A DNA stretch of 10,463 bases, taken from positions 12,092 through 22,554 of the forward strand of contig UZAE01013436.1 in NCBI GenBank assembly GCA_900617975.1, read 5' to 3'. The notes under the pieces were generated by a model. The model made no database searches. It was not told where the DNA came from and worked only from the letters and a program-made list of their open reading frames with translations. The translations under genes were made by a program, and so were the position numbers. The stretch is from Rodentolepis nana (lineage: Eukaryota > Platyhelminthes > Cestoda > Cyclophyllidea > Hymenolepididae). The first letter of the stretch is position 1. Every line of letters begins with the position of its first letter. Shown piece after piece: positions 1 through 8,482 of this stretch.

Positions 1-171
1 TATTTAAATTAGTCTTAGTTTTAGTTGGTCTCAAAATCTATTTGGTCACTTTGGTGACAACAAGTGCTGCATTTTCACTTTCGCATCCTATCCTCTATCT
101 GTTGTTAACCATAAAACCGTCTTTCAATGAAATTCTTTCAAATTGTACATTTGAGTATAGCATCATATCAG
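1..171 (+). other. 3' end of an upstream Piezo intron (partial)
   Basis: AT-rich, non-coding sequence ahead of the first exon. The exon's reading frame is closed upstream by an in-frame TAG at 158-160. The acceptor is probably the CAG at 169-171, or alternatively the AG at 159-160. Neither has a strong polypyrimidine tract, so the boundary is uncertain by 11 bases. The earlier Piezo exons, with the start codon, must lie further upstream. Confidence 0.6.
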
Positions 172-1198
172 CGGTTGGTGTTCAAAAGTGGGTTTTGATA
201 ATTTTCTTATGACCGAGCTTCTTTTTAGACTCGATATGGAAGTTTATCGTGCTATGCGCTTAGTTTTTCCAGACCCCGTGGTTCTTCTTATTTCGATTCT
301 GGGTCTTGCTTATCTATCTCGTTGGGAAAAACAACAAATCTTTCAAGCACGCCGTGCAATTCCTGAAGAACCGATTGAAGAGCAAACTGAAACCATTCCT
401 CCAGAATCCGAACTCTCAACAGGATTCATACAACCACCAGAAGTCCCACGAGTTGGAAGATCCCCTCCCCCTGTTGCTACGGTTGCATTTCCCAACATCT
501 GGATGCTCAATCTTACAACTGTTGTTTTAGTGGGGGCAGCAGGGTTAATTGTTCCCTCTCTCCTTTACGCTTTCTATCTCATCGGTTTCTACTTCACTTG
601 CACTTACTGGTCATCTTGCAAGACTGTTTACTATCGCAAATTAGTCTGGTCACGTATTACCCTCCTAATCTACAGTGCTTTCCACTTATGTCTTCTCTAT
701 CTCTACCAATTCCAGTTCGCACAACTTATTCTTCAAGACGGATCTTTCACTGCTCGACTCTTGGGATTAAATTATATACTTAGATCTGATTGCACATGCC
801 CTGGAGAAATTATCTTCCCCTCTGATAAGCCTCTCTTTGTCTTCTTCGCTCCTCTAATGACCCTTTTTGTCTATCTCTCAGTTGCAGTGGAATTAGTTGC
901 AAGTGATGAAGCTGATTTGCACGGAGGAGTTCCAAAATGGATTCTTCTTCGAAATTTGAATCTCTCTTCCCCGTCAAGTCGGCATTCACTACTTCAGCAA
1001 CAGAGGGATCAGAATTCAATGGATGATAATAATCATCATGAACCGTCTACCAGTTTGAATGAACCGCTATTGCAAAATACCAATCAAAGTGCTGGAAATA
1101 ATGTTATTCTGGTTGACTCTCGTAGATCTCATAGTGAACAGGCAAATGGAAATCTACCACTTATCGATCTGGATGATCCGCCCACTACTGAAACTATT
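172..1198 (+). CDS. PIEZO: Piezo mechanosensitive cation channel, N-terminal blade exon (internal exon)
   Basis: Piezo proteins are very large trimeric plasma-membrane channels that open under membrane tension and pass cations. This exon encodes about 342 residues of the N-terminal blade. Numbering from the codon at 188, FRLDMEVYRAMRLVFPDP (13-30) aligns with the TRLDL..AIRLVAPD region of vertebrate PIEZO1. Hydrophobic segments lie at about 29-43, 107-141 (a helical hairpin), 155-175 and 214-237. LCLLYLYQF..AQ and ARLLGL near 167-194 match the family's HLICLYCYQ..LAQ and ARVLGL, and a cysteine pair sits at 202-204. Residues 240-337 are polar and probably disordered, rich in Asn, Ser and Gln. 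There is no initiator: 188 is GTG and the frame continues upstream to the intron boundary. The exon ends at ACT ATT followed by the consensus donor GTAAGT at 1199, phase 0. Reading on would hit a stop at 1283-1285. The family call is firm; the 5' boundary (161 or 172) is not. Confidence 0.88.
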
Positions 1199-1204
1199 GT
1201 AAGT

Positions 1205-2594
1205 GAAAGGAAAATTGTTAATGACGCAAAAAAAACCAGTTTTCCTAAACTAATTAGCTTGGAGATTTGTTTCCTAATAATTTAGTGTAGCTTCTACCTC
1301 AGTTGTGAATAACTTTTGCCAATAGTAGTGAAACTAAATGTGCTCATTTTCATTACATTTTGAGCATGCTACGGCATCATTAGCAGGTAGTGGAAATCGG
1401 AGACTGGGTGTTTTTATTCCGATTGAATATTTTGAGTCGCGTTCTCATAAGTCATTCGAGCTGTAGATCTCTCGGTAACTTGGACACTTGCCTGCCTGAT
1501 ATAAACTCATTTTCAATAAGATGTTGATGTTGGATTTTTTTATTGCTGTTTTTTTTGCAAGTCGTGGACGGTTTTCATGTCAACGCATAAAGCCTCGAGA
1601 TGCAGTATTCCTACCTCAGAGAAGTATTTACACGTCATTTCCCTTCACTGAATTTGAAATGTATAATGAGATCTTTACATTACGAAAATGCTTTGGCATT
1701 TCAGAAATACCTGCAATTATAGTAGATTAGGGACTAATATACCTTTTCAGTGGCCTGTTAATTGTTCAATAATGCAGTCAAATGCTATTTTAATGCGAAT
1801 ATTATCATTAAGTAAATTGAACATGAACTGCTGAGCACTATTGTCAAATTAACTTCCTACTAAATTTGATGTTCATTTTCAAATTCAAAATTACTTCTCG
1901 TTGCTAGACCTCCATACGCTTATCTTATCGGGCAAATGCATGTACTTCAGGTATTGGAGCATTGGTGATTGAACATTTTATCGGAGATTGATCTAAGTTT
2001 GGCATATTTCAACTAATAATTGGTGGTAGCTTTTCTACCCATTGAAATTTTTGGTAAAATCGAATTATGGGTATCTTGTCTTTTTCCTTGCTTAATGAGT
2101 CAATGTCAATTTGTCTTAAGTGGGTTTACAAATTTGTCATGGTTTCGTATTTTATTAATGCCCACTAATGTACCAACTTCTGAGGTTAAAGCATCTCTCT
2201 AATTCAACATGACCAATTAGATTGGCACATCGCTTTTCATGACTTTTCTTTTTCGTTTTCTTATACCTTCCACGCCCCTCATCCCTTTTTTCTTAAATTT
2301 ATTTTTATTTATTTATTTTAAACCCTCATCCCAGAAATAATCATCTACACACTATTTAGGCTAACTTTTGTTTTGCTTCGTTATTTATCAATTAGACCAC
2401 TGCATCAATTTCTATCCTTGAGTCCTAAATAGAATTTTTTTCGTATGTGGAAAAGGCAAAAAAAAAATAATTTAAGCGTAAATATGATTAAAGTCTTGCC
2501 TATTATTTACTCTCTCCACTGTCAGCAGTCTTTTTATTATTTTTTTTATTAATTAAATGACTTTTGCAATTGTGGGTATCTGGAGAAAAGAGCT
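1205..2594. other. Intron sequence without recognised features
   Basis: AT-rich non-coding sequence. An ATTT-rich stretch near 2296-2320 resembles a retroposon tail but has no element body beside it. A 69-codon open frame at 1521-1730 has an aromatic-rich start but no motif I recognise. I see no RNA gene or further repeat copy. Confidence 0.6.
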
Positions 2595-2608
2595 ATTTCA
2601 TAAATATT

Positions 2609-2932
2609 TATATCAAATGGCAGGCTTTATGATAGTTATCATTAGCCCTTTAGTTGACTTCAGACTTCACAGAGGAAGAGGAACATCAAGTCGAAGAAAG
2701 TCTAGGGGGGGGGGGAGTGAACAGAAGAGTGTTTAAAGATGTTAAAAAGACAGACAGACACGAAGGCAGAGTAAAGGTAGGATAAGTATGGTGGAAGTGA
2801 TCGAATATGACATACAGTGGGATCATGGTAGTTTGAAGTCAGAAGTCAACTTCCGAATAATAGACTTTTTTTGCCGTATGAGTATACGTTGCCCAGGGTG
2901 CACCACGTGGAGGTAAGTCTATCGCACACCTC
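2609..2932 (-). mobile_element. SINE-like retroposon copy A (antisense to Piezo)
   Basis: Near full-length copy. Its 3' tail is on the left (TATATCAAATGGCAGG on the + strand) and its 5' end on the right (ATCGCACACCTC). It is flanked by ATTTCATAAATATT at 2595-2608 and ATTTTATAAATATT at 2933-2946, a 14-bp target-site duplication with one mismatch. Internal landmarks in + strand order are the TAGCCCTTTAGTTGACTTC block, an 11-G run at 2705-2715, a short GACA repeat, and the conserved head with GTATAC and CCACGTGG. The sequence AG|GTAAGT at 2911-2918 is a consensus splice donor on the gene's sense strand. No coding capacity is evident, so mobilisation would need enzymes from another element. Confidence 0.85.
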
Positions 2933-2946
2933 ATTTTATAAATATT

Positions 2947-3740
2947 ATGTCAATGATATATTGAAGGGGGGTAGCATTCGCGACTGGCTCGTTAAGTGCT
3001 TCTACTCCACAAACCCCCCCCCCTCCCCCCCACCCAGCACGATAAGTCAAATTTGTTGATGTTGGTGAAAAGAGAACCCATTGAGAATTCGCTGAGTAGT
3101 AGTAGGTAGTCGGTGGGTGACTTCTCTCGAAGTAATTACTTCATCTGCCTGTTAGTGCACAGGAGACGAAATGTGTGAAATTAGTTCATCGGTGTTGAAA
3201 TTATTCAACCGGAATTCTTAATAGAACCCTCCTGCTGTTAATAGATGGCTGAGTGGGTGTTTATACAAGAAGACAGGGTTCCTGCTCTCCACAATTAATG
3301 CTGGCAAATTGAATGATAGCAAATTTTCGGTATTACTTCTCGATTTGTGTATGTGTACTTTCAGGGCGGGGGGATTTTTCGTACATCAAAATCGTTTTTT
3401 TCTTTATATATGTGTTCGCTTGAACTTAATTTTGATTTTAATGCGCCTCTATTTGCTCATTTAATTACTGCTAACCTCGAATCACTTCCGGATCGTATTT
3501 ACTAGCTACGCAATGATTTTTTTTGACTGTGAAAGAGCTGATTGGCTTGAAGTTATCCTTCCCCGTTTATTTATACTTCTCTGGAAATGCACTTTTGGGG
3601 CATTAAAAAGCACAATCGAATGATTCGCATTCAAATATCCTTGAAAATATATTTCCGCTTCTTTGGAAGGTGATGTGTCTTATGAACATTTTTTGTCTTG
3701 ATTGTCGACGATCTGCTTAAATTTTTCCTCGTAGTTCATC
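2947..3740. other. Intron sequence with a C-rich tract
   Basis: Non-coding sequence between copies A and B. The C-rich tract at 3014-3035 has runs of 10, 7 and 3 C, and its complement could fold as a G-quadruplex. A shorter G run lies near 3365-3371. I see no gene or RNA. Confidence 0.55.
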
Positions 3741-3749
3741 TAAACCATT

Positions 3750-4074
3750 TATTCATTTCAAATGGCAGGCGTTTTGATAGCTATTATTAGCCCTTAAGCT
3801 GACTTCGGATTTTACAGTTGGGGGAGGGGGGGGACATCATAGTGGGTAAAATTCGAGATGACTGATTCATAAATGTAAAGAGACAGGTGGACACAAATGC
3901 AGAGAAACGGTAAGATGAGTACTGTTGAACTGGTCGAATTTGACCTACTGCGGGGTCATTGTAGTTGGAAGTGAGAAGTCCACTGCCGGTTAAATAGACT
4001 TTGTTTTGCCGTATAAGTATACGTTGGCCAGGGTGCACCACGTGGAGGTAATTCTGTCGCACACGTCCCTCCTT
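3750..4074 (-). mobile_element. SINE-like retroposon copy B (diverged, antisense)
   Basis: Shares the family's tail block (ATTTCAAATGGCAGGCG at about 3754-3770) and its head (GTATACGTTGGCCAGGGTG, then CACCACGTGGAGGTAA). It has more substitutions than A, C or E. A weak flanking duplication is visible: TAAACCATT at 3741-3749 and TAAAACATT at 4075-4083, 8 of 9 bases. The splice-donor-like motif has decayed to GTAATT at 4048-4053. The G-rich expansion (3820-3833) sits at a different place in the element from that in A and E. The decay suggests an older insertion. The ends are approximate. Confidence 0.75.
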
Positions 4075-4083
4075 TAAAACATT

Positions 4084-4862
4084 GGTATTTGTATATAGAA
4101 ACGAGGGCTTACGGTAGTTTATGCTGAAGTGCATTTGGCAATATCCAGTTCATTTTGAAGTTGGTCATCTTCTTAGTCCCTTTACATGTTCTTGAAAATC
4201 AACCTCATTTAAAAAGGTGTGCACACACGATCAATTTTAGGGACAATCAGTGCCGTAAGGTCTTTTCTAGTTGCTGTGATTAATCGCCTAAAAGTCCTCA
4301 GTTGACCAAATACTTCACTGATCTAATTCACTGCAGATATCGGTATATTGTCTGCTAAATTATTGGAAACTTTGCACAATTACAAACAGACAACAATTTT
4401 TGGTTTGATTTCATCTTGAGTTAATCATCTCTTAGCGTGTCTAGCGTGTTACCAGAAGCTGGGAATAAAGACAGGAGTTACTTTTATTTTCAGCCTTTTT
4501 TTTCATAAATTCCATCTCCATTCGCACAAATGTCATTTTTCGCAAATAAATCGTGCACCAATGAAGCAAAAGGAAACGCGTTTATGGAAAAAAGGCGAGT
4601 AAGGAGCGCTTCACACTTCAAATTTAAAATTTCAAAATATATAGGCATATGCGAGCATCATCTTTCAGACTAATCGGATTTTGTTGATGCCAAGGCATCT
4701 TTCGCTTTCTGTCAAGCACAAACAAAAAAAGTGTCGGCAGAATTCGTGCCTTTGACGCAGAAACTCGCTCTTAACAACACACCAGGCAGTAGAAAGGGAT
4801 AGGTGGGGGGGGGGGGGGGGGGGGGGGGGGAGAGGGGGGGAGGTTGCATGACAGGCATCTCA
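4084..4862. other. Intron sequence ending in a poly-G tract
   Basis: AT-rich non-coding sequence without a supportable gene. A minor 9-bp tandem, TAGCGTGT(C/T), occurs twice at about 4433-4450. The long poly-G tract near the right end is listed separately. Confidence 0.55.
4805..4840 (+). repeat. Poly-G tract (26 G, then AGA, then 7 G)
   Basis: Uninterrupted G at 4805-4830, then AGA, then G at 4834-4840. It lies about 20 bp outside the target duplication of copy C, so it is not part of that insertion. It is G-quadruplex-prone and highly mutable, and its true length may be misjudged by sequencing or assembly. Confidence 0.9.
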
Positions 4863-4875
4863 GTCGAGAAAACGT
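4863..4875. repeat. Target-site duplication of copy C, left arm
   Basis: GTCGAGAAAACGT, identical over 13 bp to 5208-5220 on the other side of copy C. A 13-bp exact direct repeat directly abutting both element ends is the signature of target-primed reverse transcription. Confidence 0.9.
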
Positions 4876-5207
4876 TTATTTATATCAAATGGCAGGCATT
4901 TTGATAGTTATCATAAGCCCGTTAGTTGACTTCAGGCTTCACAGAGAGGAAGGAACATCAAAGTGAAAAAAGTCGAGAGGGGGAGGGGGAGGGGAACAGA
5001 AGAGTATTTCAAAGATGTAAAAGAGAGAGACACAAAGGTAAAGTGAAAAAGATGAGGTGAGTACTGTGGAAGTAGTCGAATATGACATGCAGTGAGGTGA
5101 TGGTGTTTTGAAGTCGGAAGTCAACTGCCGAATAATAGACTTTTTTGCCGTATGAGTATACGTTGACCAGGGTGCACCACGTGGAGGTAAGTCTATCACA
5201 CACCCCT
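4876..5207 (-). mobile_element. SINE-like retroposon copy C (antisense, perfect TSD)
   Basis: This copy defines the family ends best. It is 332 bp between two identical 13-bp repeats. Read on the minus strand it starts AGGGGTGTGTGATAGACTTA. It then passes through the CCACGTGG palindrome, GTATAC, a GCAAAAAAGTCTATTA block, a purine/pyrimidine-asymmetric middle and the AGTCAACTAACGGGCTTATG block. It ends GCCTGCCATTTGATATAAAT. Three G runs of 5, 5 and 4 occur at 4979-4994. The + strand carries AG|GTAAGT with its GT at 5187-5188. The identical duplication suggests a fairly recent insertion. No protein-coding capacity or tRNA-like promoter boxes are recognised. Confidence 0.92.
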
Positions 5208-5220
5208 GTCGAGAAAACGT
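5208..5220. repeat. Target-site duplication of copy C, right arm
   Basis: GTCGAGAAAACGT, an exact partner of 4863-4875. It directly abuts the 5' end of the antisense copy. Confidence 0.9.
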
Positions 5221-6729
5221 CGACAGGGAATCTGCTTGATGTGTGAAACGCTGATTCATCATTGATGCATTGATGATCAACGAATTGTTTTTTTGAGCCC
5301 ATTTGGTTTGACTGCGACAGGTTCAAAAAAGAACCGGGGCGGGGGTGGGGCATAAATGGTAAATTGATCGATATGGAGAACAGAAAACAGTGACTGCAAT
5401 CGACGTTAAGGCAGATAAATACAATGAAAAGTATCAGTCCACTCAACAATGTCACATTGTAGCCGCAATAGAGTTGTTTATTTGCGTATACTTCTCATCC
5501 TTCTTTCTGCAGAAACTTTAATTGCTCTTAATATTTATCACCAACATAGAAAACAAAACTTGCTCTATCGGTTTTACACTGTCCTTAATTTGCAACATTG
5601 GCCATTATTCCGTTTAATTTCAATTCTCGACGGTTAGGATATTTCTAGATGTGTCATAGTTAATGAAAGTATTGGCGCAAAAATGCATTTAACACTTTTA
5701 ATTTGATTAAAGTCCTGATCATTTTTGCTCTGTTTCCTTATGTAGCATTCAGTTTTGATCATATGAACGATCTAACACTCGCCACAGTGCATACGGTCAT
5801 CACGTAGGTGTTTGTGTTTACAGACATGTATATATATGCGCTGCCATTTATAGCTGACGGGTGACTCTCCCTAAGATCGATCACCTCTGCAAGTTGGTTC
5901 TAGACTCGCGAAGACCTATAAGTGATCAATATGGAGGAATCCGCATTTAAAGTTTAGTCTTCTGACACATTCCAACCCCCCCTCCCCCACCATCCCTTAT
6001 CCTCTCATTGTTGCTTTTCGGTATTGAAATTCATTTTTATTTAAAATCATATGTTTGTATCAATAATTAGACTTGGTATATAAGTTTTGGTGTATGGGAT
6101 TGATTTGAATTTCATTTAATAGAATTATTCCCTGCTAATACATTGCCTTCTTGTTGTTATCTAGACCAATAAGGCTCGCCAGATGTATATTCCAATTAGT
6201 TTGAAATAAGGTCGCTGGATCAATCTCATCTCCACATCGGCCACCGTCTTAAGCTAAAATACGCTCTGTGAGGTGGTCGTTTACATTCACAGGTTTGACT
6301 AAGAGAGCACAACACTGCCACTACTCTTATTTCTCAATCATGCGAAAGGTTATTAAAAATTTCTCTCAAACACCATAAGATCTCATGTTTTTGGTTGAAT
6401 TTGATCTGCTCAGACGTAGTGTTTATCGTGTTCTTTGTCACCTTTTTTTGCGGTGTTCAAAGTTTTACTCTAACGTGATCAGTACGTTTTTGCATGTTAA
6501 TTTTGAGATTTGAACAGATTGTATAATGGGGGTGTTTGTAAAGGTATGGTTAAATCCAATTCCCAAACTAATGGCGCCAATTCCCTCATTTCCGCCCCAT
6601 AGTCTACTCGAACTGCCAAGTTAGAAGTATTTTCTACCAAGATGATGATGATACTTTCTCGAAGTTAGTCAAGTTTTTTTACCTATTGTGTGGAAATCAG
6701 CATGCCATACAAATGCATCTCCCTGATTT
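5221..6729. other. Intron sequence without recognised features
   Basis: About 1.5 kb of AT-rich non-coding sequence. It includes a G-rich patch at 5335-5350 (runs of 4, 5 and 4) and a C-rich patch at 5976-5991. Short open frames, such as those near 5009-5455 on the minus strand and 5449-5637 on the plus strand, show no recognisable domain. I see no copy of the retroposon here. Confidence 0.55.
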
Positions 6730-6741
6730 TACCTTTTGAAG
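6730..6741. repeat. Target-site duplication of composite copy D, left arm
   Basis: TACCTTTTGAAG, identical over 12 bp to 7362-7373. It abuts the truncated 5' end of the sense-oriented copy D. Its final G overlaps the GACTTACC of the family head, so the exact junction is ambiguous by a base or two. Confidence 0.88.
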
Positions 6742-7361
6742 ACTTACCTCCACGTGGTGCACTCTGGGCAACGTATACTCATGCGGCAAAAAGTCTATTA
6801 ATCGGCAGTTGACCCCTGACTTCAAACTTCCATAACCCCACTGCATATCATATTCGACCCCTTCCACAGTACCCATCTAGCCTTTTCTCTGCCTTTGTGT
6901 CTGCCTGTCTGTCTGTTACATCTACCTTTTTAATGCCTTTGTGTCTGTCTGTCTGTCTCTTTTACATCTGTGAAATTTCCCCTGTCGAATTTTTCTCACT
7001 TTAATGTTCCTCCCTGGGGTGTGTGATAGCTGTCTGTCTATTACATGTGTGAATCGCTCTTCTTTCTCCCTGTCACTTTGATGCTCCTCCTTCTCTGTGA
7101 AGCCCGAAGTCAACTAAAGGGCTAATGATAACAATGCTCCTCCCTTCTGTTGAAGCCGAAGTCAACTAAAGGGCTAATGATAACTTTCAAAACGCCTGCC
7201 ATTTGAAATAAATAAATAAATTTTGTTTCCATAAAGCCTGCCATTTGATATAAATAAATGTACTGCTATTTCTGAAGCCTGAAGTCAGCTAAAGGGCTAA
7301 TGATAGCTATCATCGCCTGCCATTTGATATAAATAAATATTTGGTAAACAGGGGATAAATA
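6742..7361 (+). mobile_element. SINE-like retroposon copy D, scrambled composite (sense)
   Basis: 620 bp between identical 12-bp duplications, almost twice a single unit. It starts inside the family head (ACTTACCTCCACGTGG), missing about 14 terminal bases. The middle is reiterated: CTGT-repeat/TTACAT segments occur at about 6892-6925, 6936-6973 and 7030-7052. GGTGTGTGATAG at 7018-7029 is the missing 5' terminus, here joined to an internal segment. The 3' block AGTCARCTAAAGGGCTAATG occurs three times, from 7108, 7160 and 7283. GCCTGCCATTTGA with an AAATAAAT tail occurs three times, from 7195, 7236 and 7316. Its final tail carries an extra unrelated stretch. Template switching during one insertion, or tail-on-tail nested insertions, could explain it. 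Confidence 0.85.
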
Positions 7362-7373
7362 TACCTTTTGAAG
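7362..7373. repeat. Target-site duplication of composite copy D, right arm
   Basis: TACCTTTTGAAG, an exact partner of 6730-6741. It follows the last tail of the composite. Confidence 0.88.
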
Positions 7374-8108
7374 GCCAGATATACTTTGTATATAATGATT
7401 TCACCTTAAGGGACTTGGGACAATTATCCCTCGTAGGCTCCAAGCCTTTAAATAACTTCCCACCTCCCACATACTGATTTACTAACCTCTTTGAATCTCA
7501 GCTTGAACGTTGGGTACTTGTGATACCACTTTTTACTTCTTTAATAATAACATTGGGGAGGGGAGGGGGTGGGGGGAGATTGATAATTTGGCTGATGGTT
7601 GATTTTTTCCGAAGGATATTAACTTCTTATCAATAGCTTTAGTTAAAAAGGCAAAAATGTGATTGTTGTCAAATCCGATTAAATGTTAACGCAAAAATAG
7701 GCGATTCGTTTTACCATTCATTTAACCACTCCTTATTCCCCATTTGCTGATTTCTATTAATTAAATTTATTTATAAACTTCAGTTCCTCCTTTTATTAAC
7801 ATTTTGTTAAAGTTCTTTCATAATTTGTGTTAATTTCCGGCTATGCACCATTGAACCTCTCGTTGGATGCATATGGAGCCACTTTTTGAGTCTAATGCAC
7901 TTTATCGCATCCACCTCGTATATTAATTAATGATTTTATTAATAGACGCCCTAATGTATACTGTTTATTTCTCTCGTGTAGTTTGCCGTTTTCTCTAAAA
8001 AACGAATTCTTTTTTATTTAATTAAATTAGTTTTGAAACGGCCTGTAGTGGATATGCTTAACAAGCCATGACTTTCCCCTTCCTTAATATTAAAATCTGT
8101 AGCTCCTA
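7374..8108. other. Intron sequence with a G-quadruplex-type motif
   Basis: AT-rich non-coding sequence between copies D and E, with many TTAATTAA/ATTTA-type stretches. The only distinct element is the G-rich motif at 7555-7576. No gene or RNA is recognised. Confidence 0.55.
7555..7576 (+). other. Predicted G-quadruplex motif
   Basis: Four G runs of 4, 4, 5 and 6 separated by single bases (A, A, T). This satisfies the usual four-run, short-loop rule. It lies on the sense strand, so it would also be present in the pre-mRNA. No function can be claimed from sequence alone. Confidence 0.6.
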
Positions 8109-8120
8109 TTAAACTCGGAG

Positions 8121-8470
8121 TTTTATTTATTTATTTATTTATTTCGAATGGTAGGCGTTTTGATAGTTGTCAGTAGCCCTTTAGTTGACTTTGGGCTTCA
8201 CAGTGGGGAGGAGCATCAAAGTGAAGAAAATTTGAGAGGGGGGGGGGGGTTGGGCAGGAACGGAAGAGTGATTCACAGATGTAAAAGAGACAGACAGACA
8301 CAAAGGCAGAGAAAAGGTAAGATGAGTACTATTGAAGTGGTTGAATTAGACAAACAGTGGGGTGATGGTAGTTTGAAGTCAGAAGTCAACTGTCGATTAA
8401 TAGACTTTTTGCCGTACGAGTATACGTTGCCCAGGGTGTACCACGTGGAGGTAAGTCTATCGCACACCTC
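8121..8470 (-). mobile_element. SINE-like retroposon copy E (antisense, long tail)
   Basis: Near full-length copy with the longest tail, an (ATTT)n run at about 8122-8144 on the + strand. AATGGTAGGCG follows. The head ends exactly as in copy A, at ATCGCACACCTC. Imperfect flanking repeats are TTAAACTCGGAG at 8109-8120 and TTTAACTCATAG at 8471-8482, 9 of 12 bases. A 12-G run at 8238-8249 and a GACA microsatellite near 8290 lie inside. The consensus donor AG|GTAAGT has its GT at 8451-8452, less than 300 bp before the next Piezo exon. A 133-codon + strand frame crossing this copy (8148-8549) runs antisense to the element and is not a credible gene. Confidence 0.85.
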
Positions 8471-8482
8471 TTTAACTCATAG

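Noticed and set aside
188..190. GTG at 188 or ATG at 209 as the Piezo start codon
   Set aside because: The family extends more than 100 residues further N-terminal, and the frame is open back to the splice boundary, so this is an internal exon.
1521..1730. 69-codon + strand frame inside the long intron
   Set aside because: AT-rich, no Piezo similarity, no splice sites placing it in frame, no recognisable domain.
2296..2320. ATTT-rich stretch as a sixth retroposon tail
   Set aside because: No TGGCAGGC block or element body follows, and no target duplication is visible.
3787..4134. 115-codon minus-strand frame
   Set aside because: It lies mostly within copy B on the element's sense strand, but the frame is broken in the sister copies and no domain is recognisable.
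4876..5207. Hammerhead ribozyme or tRNA-derived head in the retroposon
   Set aside because: I found no CTGATGA...GAAA core on either strand and no convincing box A/box B pair.
5009..5455. 148-codon minus-strand frame, and a 113-codon frame at 4939-5280
   Set aside because: Both cross copy C and its flank and span the insertion boundary, so they cannot be an inherited coding unit. The hydrophobic look comes from T/C-rich sequence.
2609..8470. CRISPR-like or tandem repeat array
   Set aside because: The copies are about 330 bp, widely and unevenly spaced, in both orientations, and flanked by different target duplications. This is retroposition in an animal intron.
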